From Desulfatibacillum aliphaticivorans DSM 15576 (lineage in GTDB: Bacteria; Desulfobacterota; Desulfobacteria; Desulfobacterales; Desulfatibacillaceae), in NCBI RefSeq assembly GCF_000429905.1, contig NZ_AUCT01000033.1, positions 14,513 to 78,512 of the forward strand: 64,000 bases of DNA, in the 5' to 3' direction. A program made the translations under genes and the position numbers. Shown piece by piece: positions 1 to 8,984 of this stretch (position 1 is the first letter of the stretch; every line of letters begins with the position of its first letter). A model generated the notes under the pieces. The model did not search any database. It was not told the DNA's origin and saw only the letters and a program-made list of their open reading frames with translations.

Positions 1-848
1 CGGCCAAAGCCGTATGCGTCACCCTGAAAAACGGCGGCAAGGCCGACGATCACATCGCCCTCATGCGCCTGACCGAACCCCAGATTCCCCACATCTGCAT
101 CCCCACAACCTCGGGGACGGGCAGCGAAGTCACCGCGGCCGCGGTCATCAAAAGCCACACCGCAGGCCGTAAGGTGTATATCATCGATAACTTCATCGTG
201 CCCAACACAGCGATTCTGGACCCCATCTTCACCCTGTCCCTGCCGCCCAGCCTTACCGCCTCCACGGCCATGGACGCCATGACCCACGCCGTGGAAGCCT
301 TGACCAGCACCATGTCCAATTCCATCTGCGACGGCCACGCGCTCCAGGCCATCCGCCTGATTGCAGCCAACCTGCCCAGGGCCATCGCCAACGGTCAGGA
401 TGAGGAGGCCCGCCTGAACCTGCAGATCGGCGCCACCACCGCCGGTTGGGCCTTCTCCATCGCCCAGGTCGGGCTTGCCCATTCCATGGCCCATACCGTG
501 GGCATGCTCTGCAACGTGCCCCACGGCGCGGCCTGCGGCATCGTGCTGCCTGCGGTCATGCGCTACAACGTGGATCACGCCACGGAAAAGCTGGCCCTGG
601 CGGCCCAGGCCATGGGCGTGAGCATCGGCGGCATGAGCAGGCGGGACGCCGCCCTGGCAGCCGCGGACGCCGTGGAAAAGCTCATGGAATCCTCCGGGCA
701 TCCCCTGCGCTTAAGCCAGGTGGGCGTGACCGAAGACGCCCTGGCCCTGGCTCCGTTCCACGCCATCGCCGACTCCCCGACCCTGTTCAACGCCCGGCCG
801 GTCTCCGACCCCAACGACATCGCCGAACTTTACAAACAGGTGTTTTAA
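1..848 (+). CDS. Iron-containing alcohol dehydrogenase (5' end outside window)
   Basis: C-terminal part of a type III (Fe-dependent) alcohol dehydrogenase that oxidises or reduces alcohol/aldehyde pairs with NAD(P). The reading frame is open from base 3, so the start lies upstream of the window. Visible family marks are the nucleotide-binding stretch IPTTSGTGSEVT and the metal-ligand histidines in AMTHAVEALTS and in AHSMAHTVG...NVPHGAACGIVLP. It stops at 848 and is followed by a clear terminator. The true substrate cannot be told from sequence. About 280 residues are visible of the usual 380-390. Confidence 0.93.
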   Translation, partial: AKAVCVTLKNGGKADDHIALMRLTEPQIPHICIPTTSGTGSEVTAAAVIKSHTAGRKVYIIDNFIVPNTAILDPIFTLSLPPSLTASTAMDAMTHAVEALTSTMSNSICDGHALQAIRLIAANLPRAIANGQDEEARLNLQIGATTAGWAFSIAQVGLAHSMAHTVGMLCNVPHGAACGIVLPAVMRYNVDHATEKLALAAQAMGVSIGGMSRRDAALAAADAVEKLMESSGHPLRLSQVGVTEDALALAPFHAIADSPTLFNARPVSDPNDIAELYKQVF

Positions 849-872
849 AACCCTTAATATTGTTTTAGCCTG

Positions 873-915
873 AAAAAAACGCCCCCACGGAATCTTCCAT
901 GGGGGCGTCTTTCAT
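873..915 (+). terminator. Intrinsic terminator after the alcohol dehydrogenase
   Basis: Nine-base arms ACGCCCCCA (879-887) and TGGGGGCGT (900-908) pair perfectly, with an inner GGAA/TTCC. The hairpin is followed by TCTTTC and preceded by an A-run. It sits 25 bases past the stop codon. Confidence 0.85.
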
Positions 916-1020
916 CGTCAGGAATTGAACGCCATACACGCCGCCATTCCCGACAGGGACATTCGAGATGACAACTCTGACGACGCTCTTGCGCGAAGCG
1001 CCATTTTGAAGTTTTTGATC

Positions 1021-1040
1021 AAACTTTTTACAAAAAGTTT
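1021..1040 (-). terminator. AT-rich perfect hairpin downstream of the DUF3842 gene
   Basis: AAACTTTTT (1021-1029) and AAAAAGTTT (1032-1040) are exact inverted repeats with a two-base loop, 22 bases past the stop of the minus-strand gene. It may help to end that transcript, but the stem is AT-rich and weak. It lies in a stretch (985-1000) that resembles 38702-38720. Confidence 0.4.
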
Positions 1041-1062
1041 GCCGCCGGAGGCAGTTTTTCGA

Positions 1063-1539
1063 TTAGGCTCTTTTCCGCTCCGGGATGTATTCCCGCAGGA
1101 CCTTGCGGGCGTTTTCTTCCGGGCGTAAAACCTCCCGCATTTTTCCGGCCACGGCCATTTGCACCAGGTGGGGCAGGGGCTCATTCACCACGCCCACAAT
1201 CTCCACGTTTTCCTGGGTTAATGGCAGCAGAACCTTTAACGCCGGACTATCCATGACCGCCTCGGCCAATCGGGACGTCACCTCCCCCAGCATGGCGTTG
1301 GCCCAGGTGATGGAAACCGGCGCCACAATGCAATCCGCCTTCATGACCGTGCGGCATACGGCGTCGTCGCCCGAAGCTCCCTTGTGGGCGCCGGCCCGCA
1401 GCATCTGGGAAGTCGCAATGGCGTTGGTGCCCAGGGCGATAATCTCTGTTTCGTTTTCAAAGGCGGTTTTGATGTATTTGATCAACGTTGCGCCGATGTT
1501 GCCGCCTTGGCCGTCTATCACGCAAATAACTTTTTTCAT
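1063..1539 (-). CDS. DUF3842 family protein
   Basis: Protein of 158 residues beginning MKKVICVIDGQGGNIG, which matches the N-terminal glycine-rich signature of the DUF3842 family of anaerobic bacteria. I chose this ATG over one 13 codons upstream because it begins the conserved core and has GGAAAGG about nine bases ahead. The fold looks like a Rossmann-type nucleotide-binding protein (IDGQGGNIG, then IIALGTNAIATS). No biochemical role is known to me. It is transcribed alone; the neighbours give no functional hint. Confidence 0.8.
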   Translation of the reverse strand: MKKVICVIDGQGGNIGATLIKYIKTAFENETEIIALGTNAIATSQMLRAGAHKGASGDDAVCRTVMKADCIVAPVSITWANAMLGEVTSRLAEAVMDSPALKVLLPLTQENVEIVGVVNEPLPHLVQMAVAGKMREVLRPEENARKVLREYIPERKRA

Positions 1540-2125
1540 AGGATAAAGCCTTTCCAAAAATGTTCTGAAAAGAAGCATTCATGCCAGGCTTCATGCCGTG
1601 GTTCGGGATGCTGCATTTTAAGAAAACGAGGTTACGCCTGGGCCCCTTGCGTCAGACCTTCATGACCTGATTTTGGAGGATTGGGCGTATGATTTATACA
1701 GTTGCCGCTCTATTGCGCGGCTTTTAATGCCAAGGCGCCATCATTGGAGTCGTGACTATTCCCCTTTTCAGGCTTTCATGATTTACTTCGTCAAAATTTC
1801 AGGACGCTGGGTCCCCGTTTCCGGGGGTGCGTCATGATGATTGCAAAACAACCGCAATCATCCCGCCGCTCCCCTCCACGGGGATGACGGAGGCCTGAGG
1901 CTTTTAGCGCCAAAAGGTCTTGGAGACCCATTCGCTTCCCCATGAAGGAACTGCAAGCGTCCCTCGGGCTTTCATTCACCAGGAAAAACCGTCATCCCGG
2001 CTTGCGGGGCGGTCTGCTTTTAAGACCGCCCCGCAAGCCGGGACCCAGCGTCATTACGGACTTGCCTTGGGGTCCTTGACGCTGTTTGGCATAACACAAG
2101 TCCTTCCGGGTGTTCCCCGCGGCTG
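1540..2125. other. Intergenic region made largely of REP-like repeats
   Basis: No credible gene is present. GACGCTGGGTCCC at 1803-1815 and GGGACCCAGCGTC at 2040-2052 are exact inverted copies that bracket the patch. Each is the outer edge of a hairpin unit, and a third GC-rich unit (1859-1900) lies between them. The 1859-1900 unit resembles 60351-60390. The minus operon ending at 2126 reads into this region. Confidence 0.6.
1996..2042. repeat. Perfect 20-bp inverted repeat (REP-like hairpin)
   Basis: Arms 1996-2015 and 2023-2042 are exact reverse complements around a 7-base loop. The right arm runs into GCAAGCCGGGACCCAGCGTCA, which recurs with one change at 60711-60730. It could also end the 13-gene minus-strand transcript, though it has no T-run. 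Confidence 0.85.
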
Positions 2126-3088
2126 TCACCAAAACAGGAGTATGCCGGCTAATACGATCGCCCTGGAAACCAGGGAGAGCGTGGTGGTAATGGCCAATAC
2201 CTGCAATCCGTGCTTGAACCCCAGGATGGACACATAGCGCGGCATGGTTCCGCGCAGCCTTGTGACAGGTACCATCAAAAAACCTCCCGCCAGCAAAGCC
2301 ACAATGGCCTGATATTCCGTCACCGCGGCGTTGTTCAGCAGGGCGGACATGGACGTAACCCCCACAATGGGGCTGAATATGTATACGCTCACAGGCGCCA
2401 CAATGGCCGACGGAAAACCCACGCTGTCCACAATGGGGCCGATAAGCCGATCCAGAAACTCGATGGCCCCGGATTCCATCAATATTTGCACCGCAAAGGT
2501 GACCGCGATAATGATTACGGCCATTTTGCCGAACAGTTTGGCCCGGGCGTCCCAGGCGTTTTTTAACAAGACCCCGACTTTGCGGCGGCCTTTCGGCGCG
2601 CTGTCCTCCGGCGGTTTGACCGCATCCGAGTTTTCCCTCTTGGCGTCGAACGCCGCCCTGCCTGCTATAATCACGTATCCCAGTTTCAACAGGCCGGACA
2701 GCCAAAAAACCGCCACATAAACCAGGCACAAGCGCATGCCCAATAAAGGGAGAATGACCGGCAGTTGATAGGTCAGGGTCTCCTTAAAATGCACGGGAAC
2801 CGTGTTGAACACGGCGCCAAGGACCAGTTCCCTTCCTTTGATCAGGCCGTCCTGGTGAAATTGGGCCAGCATGGTATTGGCCGCGATCAAAGACCCGATG
2901 GACGCAAAAAAGGTCACTACAGTCAAAGGCGGCAGCCGGGCGGCCTTGGCCAGGGGCTTGCCCAGGGGCTCGATTTTCTTCGCCGCCCCCAATTGCATGA
3001 GCACTTCAAAGCCGAACAGGCTTATGAACATCACGGGCAACACTCTGCCGCAAAGAACGGCGGTCTGCTCTTCGACTGCCAACAACAT
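2126..3088 (-). CDS. Nucleoside-recognition (Gate) domain membrane protein
   Basis: Integral membrane protein of 320 residues with about eight hydrophobic segments in two halves. The second half (from about residue 185) carries the Gate-type pattern seen in nucleoside transporters, FeoB C-termini and spore-maturation proteins, for example SPIVGVTSMSALLNNAAVTE and VALLAGGFLMVPVTRLRG. GGAGCG lies six bases before the ATG. It is the last gene of the minus operon, 12 bases after the ABC-2 permease. The substrate is unknown; the context suggests a metal or metal-chelate rather than a nucleoside (inference). Confidence 0.75.
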   Translation of the reverse strand: MLLAVEEQTAVLCGRVLPVMFISLFGFEVLMQLGAAKKIEPLGKPLAKAARLPPLTVVTFFASIGSLIAANTMLAQFHQDGLIKGRELVLGAVFNTVPVHFKETLTYQLPVILPLLGMRLCLVYVAVFWLSGLLKLGYVIIAGRAAFDAKRENSDAVKPPEDSAPKGRRKVGVLLKNAWDARAKLFGKMAVIIIAVTFAVQILMESGAIEFLDRLIGPIVDSVGFPSAIVAPVSVYIFSPIVGVTSMSALLNNAAVTEYQAIVALLAGGFLMVPVTRLRGTMPRYVSILGFKHGLQVLAITTTLSLVSRAIVLAGILLFW

Positions 3089-3100
3089 GAAGACGCTCCG

Positions 3101-3838
3101 TTAGTTGCGCGCTTTGTTTGCGCAAATTATGGCTATGGAGAAAAACACTCCAAACAATACCAGCAGCAGCGCGTATGAAAACAAAGGCGGAACGCCGCCA
3201 TGGGCCGAAGTTCTTATAGCCCTGGCCGCGTGCGTCAACGGCAGCAGCTTCAATATGGCCTGCACCGCGCCGGGCATGCGGTCCAGAGGAAAGAACGTGC
3301 CCCCCAAAAAGGCCATGGGCGTGATGATAAAGCTGGTCACCAGACTTTGGTCCGCATGGGACTTGACCAGCATGGCGCAAATGACCGCCACGGACCCGAA
3401 CAAAGCCGCGTTGATGACGATCGCCCCCACAAAATAAAGGTTGATCGATAATGTCACCCCAAAGCACAAGGCCAGAACCATGATCACGCTCACAGCCAGC
3501 AGAGCCCTTGTGATTGCGGCCGCCACTTCGCCGATCACGTATTGCACGTTGGCCAGCGGCGCTGATTGAAATTCCTCGAATATATGCCAGTAAAACCGGC
3601 TGATATTTATCTCGCTGGCTATGGAAAACGCTTGGGTCATGCTGGCCATGGCCACCAGACCGGGAACCAAAAACTGCATGTAAGTCATGCCGTCCATGTC
3701 AAAGTCGCGGCCCATGGCGAACCCGAAAGCCGCCAGATACAAAAGGGGAGACACGGCCATGGATGCAATCTGCTTGAAAATTTTGCGTTTAAGTATGACC
3801 ATTTCCCTGTAATACACGGCAAAGCTACCGTTCATCAA
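3101..3838 (-). CDS. ABC-2 type transporter permease
   Basis: Protein of 245 residues with six predicted membrane helices and the ABC-2 signature near the C-terminus (FIITPMAFLGGTFFPLDRMP). It starts inside the stop codon of the ATPase gene (ATGA overlap), so the two are translationally coupled and form one exporter. ABC-2 systems move drugs, polysaccharides or tetrapyrrole/metal products outward. The chelatase genes upstream make a metal- or tetrapyrrole-related cargo plausible, but this is inference. Confidence 0.88.
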   Translation of the reverse strand: MMNGSFAVYYREMVILKRKIFKQIASMAVSPLLYLAAFGFAMGRDFDMDGMTYMQFLVPGLVAMASMTQAFSIASEINISRFYWHIFEEFQSAPLANVQYVIGEVAAAITRALLAVSVIMVLALCFGVTLSINLYFVGAIVINAALFGSVAVICAMLVKSHADQSLVTSFIITPMAFLGGTFFPLDRMPGAVQAILKLLPLTHAARAIRTSAHGGVPPLFSYALLLVLFGVFFSIAIICANKARN

Positions 3839-4782
3839 TGGCCCCCTTTCTGATGGCTTCCATGCCCTCCATGTCCGTGGCCGGAAGAGTGAGCGCCGCC
3901 ATGGGGCGATTTGGCGGGCGCGGCTTCCCCGATGGTTTTCTTACCGGTCTGGGCGATGAATGCGTCCTCCAGGTTGACCCTGCGAACCGTAAATCCCGTG
4001 TATTGCCGCCCTTGGGCGCTGGCCTCCGCCTGCTCCCGGGACTTGAAATACTCCGTGCTGATATCCCCGTTGTTCATGGTGTCCAACGCCCATGCGCCCA
4101 TGCGATCCATCAGGTTCTGGGGCGAGTCGATGACGACTATGGACCCGGTGTCCAAAAAGGCCACCCGGTCGGCCAGGAACTCCGCCTCTTCAATATAATG
4201 GGTGGTCAGCAAAATGGTGGCGCCGTCGTTTTGCGCCTTTTTGATGAACGACCAGATTTTGCGGCGTATGGAAGGATCCAGGCCCACCGTGGGTTCGTCC
4301 AGAAACACAATTTTAGGCCGATGCATCAAGGCGCGGGCGATCATAACCCGCCTCTTGAGCCCGCCGGAAAGCTGCTTGATCAGCGTCTTTTTCCGGTCGG
4401 CCAGATCCACATATTCCAAAAATTCGTCAATGGCCTTGGCCCGGTCCTTTTTGCCCATGCCGAACAGCATGCCGTGGATAGACAGGTTCTCCTCCACGGT
4501 CAGTTCGTTGTCCAGGTTGATATGCTGAGCCACCACGCCGCATTGCATCTTGGCGTCCAGCCGTTGCTTAAGAACGGAATACCCGTTCAAAAAGGCCTCC
4601 CCCTCCGTGGGGTTGGTCAGGCTGGTGAGGATGCGGATGGTCGTCGTCTTGCCCGAGCCGTTGGGGCCCAGGTAGGCGAAAAGCTCCCCCTCCCCGATGT
4701 TCAGATTCACCCCCCGAAGCGCGTGAACCTTGCCGAATCGCTTGTGCAGGTTGGAGATTTTAATCATGGATTGGTTGATCAT
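3835..4782 (-). CDS. ABC-2 exporter ATPase with His-rich C-terminal tail
   Basis: Protein of 315 residues. The ABC domain spans about residues 5-240: Walker A GPNGSGKTT, signature QLSGGLKRR, Walker B PKIVFLDEPTVGLDP and an H-loop histidine in LLTTHYIEEAE. It pairs with the ABC-2 permease that follows. Unusually, the last 25 residues are a run of His, Gly and Ser (HSSGHGHGGHGSHQKGGH), a typical metal-binding tail. The start overlaps the end of the ChlI-like gene by four bases. The tail suggests that the exporter senses or binds a transition metal; this has not been shown. Confidence 0.9.
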   Translation of the reverse strand: MINQSMIKISNLHKRFGKVHALRGVNLNIGEGELFAYLGPNGSGKTTTIRILTSLTNPTEGEAFLNGYSVLKQRLDAKMQCGVVAQHINLDNELTVEENLSIHGMLFGMGKKDRAKAIDEFLEYVDLADRKKTLIKQLSGGLKRRVMIARALMHRPKIVFLDEPTVGLDPSIRRKIWSFIKKAQNDGATILLTTHYIEEAEFLADRVAFLDTGSIVVIDSPQNLMDRMGAWALDTMNNGDISTEYFKSREQAEASAQGRQYTGFTVRRVNLEDAFIAQTGKKTIGEAAPAKSPHGGAHSSGHGHGGHGSHQKGGH

Positions 4783-5810
4783 TTTCTTCCCCGGGCCGCG
4801 CTGATGTCCGTAACCACGTCCTGGAGGGGAACCCGTCTGACGCGATGGGGCAGCACCAGTTGGGATGCGGTTTCAATATCCTTGGATGCAACCTCTTCCC
4901 TGGCGTCGTAGGCGGCCAGGGTCTTGGCGGTCTTCAGCATGATGATGTCTGCGCGGTGCCCGTCCACGCCCACTTCCAGGCAGTATTTGGCGATTTCCGC
5001 GTACATGGATTCCGGAAGATTCACCTTGGGATACACCTCCCTGGCTTTGGTTATGCTCTGGGCGATGTTGGCGGACTCCTGGTCGAATTGGGCGGTGAAA
5101 TTGGCCGGGTTTTCGTCAAAAGCGACCCGGCGCTTCATGATCAGCACCCTGGATTCCATGTCTTCCACGCCGGTCACATGCACGCAAAGCCCGAAGCGGT
5201 CCAGCAACTGGGGCCGAAGCTCCCCTTCTTCGGGATTCATGGTGCCCACCAGAGTAAACTTGGCCGGGTGGGAAAAGCTGACGCCCTCGCGTTCGATGGT
5301 GTTCACGCCCATGGCCGCCGAGTCCAGAAGCACGTCTACAATGTGGTCGTCCAAAAGGTTGACCTCGTCCACGTACAAAATTCCCCGGTGCGCGGCGGCC
5401 AAAAGGCCGGGCTCCACCCTTTTGGTCCCTTTACGCAAAGCGTGCTCCAGGTCCAGGGTGCCCACAACCCGGTCTTCCGTGGCGCCTACGGGAAGCTCCA
5501 CCACCCGGACTTTTCTTTTGTAGGATTCCAGGTCGCCGCTTTTCGGCTCTTCCCCGGTCAGGGCGGTCATGCATTCTTCATAAGCCTCCTGTTCGTCTTG
5601 GGGAGAAAGCTCAAAAGGGCAGTCCGAAATCACGTCGATTTCCGGCAGAATATCGGCCAGGGCGCGCACGGCCGTGGATTTTCCAGTTCCTTTTTCCCCG
5701 CGAATCAGTACGCCGGAAAGGGTGGGGTTGATTACGTTCAAAATCAAGGCCAGTTTCATCATGTCCTGACCCACGATTGCTGCAAAGGGAAATACCGTCT
5801 TACGTTTCAT
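4779..5810 (-). CDS. Chelatase AAA+ subunit, ChlI/BchI type
   Basis: Protein of 343 residues of the magnesium-chelatase subunit I family, a ring-forming AAA+ ATPase that drives the large CobN/ChlH chelatase. Walker A is RGEKGTGKSTAVRAL and Walker B is GILYVDEVNLLDDHIVD; the sensor stretch FTLVGTMNPEEGELRPQLLDRFG follows. The ATG abuts the stop of the ChlD-like gene with no gap. No bacteriochlorophyll gene is near, while a CobN-like subunit is encoded on the divergent strand at 18891, so the metal and ring are likely not Mg and protoporphyrin. Confidence 0.9.
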   Translation of the reverse strand: MKRKTVFPFAAIVGQDMMKLALILNVINPTLSGVLIRGEKGTGKSTAVRALADILPEIDVISDCPFELSPQDEQEAYEECMTALTGEEPKSGDLESYKRKVRVVELPVGATEDRVVGTLDLEHALRKGTKRVEPGLLAAAHRGILYVDEVNLLDDHIVDVLLDSAAMGVNTIEREGVSFSHPAKFTLVGTMNPEEGELRPQLLDRFGLCVHVTGVEDMESRVLIMKRRVAFDENPANFTAQFDQESANIAQSITKAREVYPKVNLPESMYAEIAKYCLEVGVDGHRADIIMLKTAKTLAAYDAREEVASKDIETASQLVLPHRVRRVPLQDVVTDISAARGRK

Positions 5811-7853
5811 TTACCAATCCTCGTTCCTTGTAATATCCACGAGCTGTTCAGCCCGGAGGTCTTCTACTTGAAAGTACCTGGCGCCAAGGTTTTCAGCCAG
5901 CCTGCCTGCCAGGCCGAAGCGGACCAGGCCGCGGCTTTCCGTATCCACCACCACGTAATGAACCCGTTCGTCCTGGGACAGACGCGCGGCCAGCTCCATG
6001 GCCTCGGGCACAGGCTTGCCGGCGTTCAGCCCTACGTTGGCCTTGCCGTCAGTAATAAACAGGACAATGGGCCGCATGGAGGGATCGCGCACCAGGGCGT
6101 TGCGAACCATTTCGGCGCATTTCACCATCCCGGCGGCCAGGGGCGTCTTGCCGCCTACCGGCAGCTCCGCCAGGAGCTTGGCCGCCAACTCCACGGAGGA
6201 CGTGGGCGGCAGGTTAACCAGGGCCTCGTCCTTGCGGAACGACACCATGGCCACTTTGTCCCGTTTTTGATAGGCGTCCAAAAGCAGGGACATGATCGCC
6301 CCCTTGGACGCCACCATCCGGCCTTTGGCGCCCATGGAACCGCTGGCGTCCACCACAAACAACAAAAAGTTGCCGATGCGTTTTTCCCGGATACGCTCCT
6401 GCAAATCCTCTTTTTTCAGGATGACGGCGAGGTTGGAATCGCCCTCCGCCTTTCTTCTGGCCTGAAAAGGCGCCGCGTTTCTCAATGTGGCGTCCAGGGC
6501 GATGTCGTCCGAATGCTTTCGGGGCCTGCTTTTGACGTACCGGCCCTGCTTTTGAGCCACCCGGGTGCGGGACCTCCGGCCGGAGCCCCGGCGAAAGACC
6601 CTGTCCTTGGGCGCCTGGATGCGTTTTACCTTAAAGTTTTGGCCCACCTCGAAAATTTTGTCCATCGAGCTGGATTCCCGCTCTTCCTCCTGCTCGGGGG
6701 GCTGCATTTCTTCTTCAGGCGGCGCTTCTTCCCGCTCGGGCGGAGGCGGCGGACCCGCATCTTCCTGTTCCTGGGATTCCTCCTGTTCCGGCGGAAGCTC
6801 CTGATCCTCTTCTTCGTTCTCCGGTGGATCGTGATCCGGCGGCTCCTGCTGTTCCTCCTCCTGCTCTTCCTGCTCGGGCGGAGGGGGAGGCGGCGCGGCG
6901 TCTCGAGTGCGGTGCAAAAGCGCCATGGGCGCCACTGCCTCGATATCGCCTTCCGTGACTTCCGTTCTTCCGCCAAGGGCTGCGTGAGCCTTTGCCGCCT
7001 GCTCGATGACCAGTTCCGCCCGATGTCCTGCGACGTATTTTTCCGCGCACAAGTTGGCGATCAAATCCCGCAGGCTGTCCTTCATTTTCACCCTGGGAAG
7101 CAGAGCCGAGGCCGCCTGAATGGAGTCGGCCGTCTGGGCCTCCGCCTTGGCGAATCTCTCGTGAAAGGCTTCCTTGTCCAGGTCGAAGGCTTCCCTGCGG
7201 CGCATGATTCTCGCCCGGGTTTCCACGTCCTGCTCAGACCCGATCTCCACGCACAAGCCGAATCGATCCAAAAACTGGGGGCGAAGCTCTCCTTCCTCGG
7301 GATTCATAGTGCCCACCAGCATGAACCGAGAGGCGTGGCAAACGCTAAGGCCTTCCCGCTCCACCCGGTTTTCTCCTGTGCTGGCGGAAGAAAGAACCAG
7401 GTCCACAATGTGGTCGTCCAATAGGTTGACTTCGTCCACGTACAAAATGCCGCGATGCGACTTGGCCAGCAGGCCGGGCTGCAAGACCCGCACTCCGTTT
7501 TTTACGGCCAAATCAAAGTCCAGGCCGCCGGCCACCCGGTCCTCCGTAGCATTCAACGGCAAGGTGACCACAGGTCTGCGTTTAAAGCGCACCTTGGCTT
7601 CCTGAGTCCTTGCCTGGCAAACGGGACATCGTTCCTCCGGGATATCGGGATTGCATCCGTACGGACAGTCTTCATAAACCGGGATTCGGGGCAGCAGCTT
7701 CGCCAAAGCCCTGACAGCCGTGGATTTGGCGGTGCCTTTTTCTCCCCGCACCACAACTCCGCCAACGGCCGGATTGACGGCGCACAATGACAAAGCGCGC
7801 CGTAAGGCGTCCTGGCCGACAATGGCGGAAAAGGGAAATACATTGTTTTTCAT
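5811..7853 (-). CDS. Chelatase subunit ChlD/BchD type (AAA+ plus VWA domain)
   Basis: Protein of 680 residues with three parts. An AAA+ domain (about 1-310) has intact Walker A GEKGTAKSTAVRAL and Walker B GILYVDEVNLLDDHIVD. A strongly acidic, Pro/Gln/Glu-rich linker follows (about 320-395). A C-terminal von Willebrand A domain has the MIDAS motif VDASGSMGAKG. This is the ChlD layout, but the ATPase site looks functional, whereas many ChlD proteins have lost it. The start MKNNVFPF is preferred over a site 17 codons upstream because AGGAAG lies six bases before it. A run CPVCQ near residue 80 and a preceding Cys could bind metal. Confidence 0.9.
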   Translation of the reverse strand: MKNNVFPFSAIVGQDALRRALSLCAVNPAVGGVVVRGEKGTAKSTAVRALAKLLPRIPVYEDCPYGCNPDIPEERCPVCQARTQEAKVRFKRRPVVTLPLNATEDRVAGGLDFDLAVKNGVRVLQPGLLAKSHRGILYVDEVNLLDDHIVDLVLSSASTGENRVEREGLSVCHASRFMLVGTMNPEEGELRPQFLDRFGLCVEIGSEQDVETRARIMRRREAFDLDKEAFHERFAKAEAQTADSIQAASALLPRVKMKDSLRDLIANLCAEKYVAGHRAELVIEQAAKAHAALGGRTEVTEGDIEAVAPMALLHRTRDAAPPPPPPEQEEQEEEQQEPPDHDPPENEEEDQELPPEQEESQEQEDAGPPPPPEREEAPPEEEMQPPEQEEERESSSMDKIFEVGQNFKVKRIQAPKDRVFRRGSGRRSRTRVAQKQGRYVKSRPRKHSDDIALDATLRNAAPFQARRKAEGDSNLAVILKKEDLQERIREKRIGNFLLFVVDASGSMGAKGRMVASKGAIMSLLLDAYQKRDKVAMVSFRKDEALVNLPPTSSVELAAKLLAELPVGGKTPLAAGMVKCAEMVRNALVRDPSMRPIVLFITDGKANVGLNAGKPVPEAMELAARLSQDERVHYVVVDTESRGLVRFGLAGRLAENLGARYFQVEDLRAEQLVDITRNEDW

Positions 7854-7913
7854 TTGTCGCTTCCTGACGCTAAAATTAGCCTGCTTCTGCAGGCCGTTGC
7901 ACAAAAAATTTGA

Positions 7914-8978
7914 TTAGGAATCAGGATGTTCCCCGCATTCAAAAGGCGGATAGACGACCATCAACCCTTTGGGAACGTCCAGGTTCATAAATTTTTTGCA
8001 ATACTCCCGGTAGACTTGCTCCGGGCATATATCCAGGTCCGGGTGAGCCCACTTGGCGAATGCCAACAGCCCGATTATGCTGTCCGGCCCCCACACCACT
8101 TCCGGGCAGATAAGCCCGACCCGTTTGTTCCGGATGGCGGATATGGCGCTCCAGGCGGGTCTTTCACTCAAGGATTGAATAAGTTTTTCAGGCTCCTTGT
8201 CATCCCAGTATCCCCAATCCGGGTACGGGGAAACATGCTTGCAGATAAGGTCCGGGTTTTCACGGGCGACCCATTCCAGGCTGACGGTGGGCGTTTCCAC
8301 GTCGTTTTCGGCCAGGATGTTCCGCACCCCGCAAATCGGGCATTTTGCGTCCCCGGAAGATCCCCTGGCATAAGACTGTCCGGGCCTTGGACCCCATTCC
8401 AAAAAAATGCGCGGCTTTTGCTCCTCGGAAAGCGTGGAGACGTATTCTTTGAGGATCGACTCATAGCCCTTTCGCCATTGCACGTAAGTATTCGCCGCTT
8501 CCTCCGCGCCCAGCAGGGTTGCAAGGGTTGTGATCTCCCTGACAAGAATGTCGTCCCGGTAAAAATCGAATCCAACCACCGGTATGCCAAAGGTTTTGAG
8601 CTTTTCCTCCAAACGCTCCACCCGGATGGCATTGGCGCTGGTGATGACAAGGTCGGGCCGAAGGCTGACGATGATTTCTACATTGGGCGTCTGCCAGGTT
8701 CCCACCAATGGCTGCTTTTTCAATTCGGGGAAGTAATTCCGGCTGCCTTTGGCCGAGTTGCCGTCCACCCCGACCACCTTATGGATGCAGCCCAAAACCT
8801 TGACCGCCTCGCAACGGTAGTTGCCAAGCACCACCATGCGTTCGACGGGTTTTTTAAGGGTGATGGTCCGGCCCAGCGAGTCCTGTATGGTGAGAGGGCG
8901 ATCCGGGGAAGGCAGGGCCGGAGCCATCATAAGAAACACAAGTATTACGGCCGTCAACGCCGGCCTTAGCCTGTTCAT
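7914..8978 (-). CDS. Periplasmic binding protein of a metal-chelate/cobalamin ABC importer
   Basis: Protein of 354 residues with a signal peptide (about residues 1-24) and a TroA/BtuF/FecB fold (DSLGRTITLKKPVERMVVLG; SLRPDLVITSANA). It would deliver an iron chelate, cobalamin or tetrapyrrole to the FecCD permease encoded six bases upstream. An internal CPICG pair (about residue 216) is unusual for the family and might bind metal or form a disulfide. It is a distant paralogue of the protein at 16035, sharing for example a GPxxxxGLAxxAKWxHP stretch. No ATPase gene lies in this operon. Confidence 0.88.
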   Translation of the reverse strand: MNRLRPALTAVILVFLMMAPALPSPDRPLTIQDSLGRTITLKKPVERMVVLGNYRCEAVKVLGCIHKVVGVDGNSAKGSRNYFPELKKQPLVGTWQTPNVEIIVSLRPDLVITSANAIRVERLEEKLKTFGIPVVGFDFYRDDILVREITTLATLLGAEEAANTYVQWRKGYESILKEYVSTLSEEQKPRIFLEWGPRPGQSYARGSSGDAKCPICGVRNILAENDVETPTVSLEWVARENPDLICKHVSPYPDWGYWDDKEPEKLIQSLSERPAWSAISAIRNKRVGLICPEVVWGPDSIIGLLAFAKWAHPDLDICPEQVYREYCKKFMNLDVPKGLMVVYPPFECGEHPDS

Positions 8979-8984
8979 TTTGAT

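Noticed and set aside
4845..7424. 859-codon open frame on the plus strand
   Set aside because: It is antisense to the ChlI- and ChlD-like genes, whose motifs are intact; its translation is low-complexity and typical of a GC-rich shadow frame.
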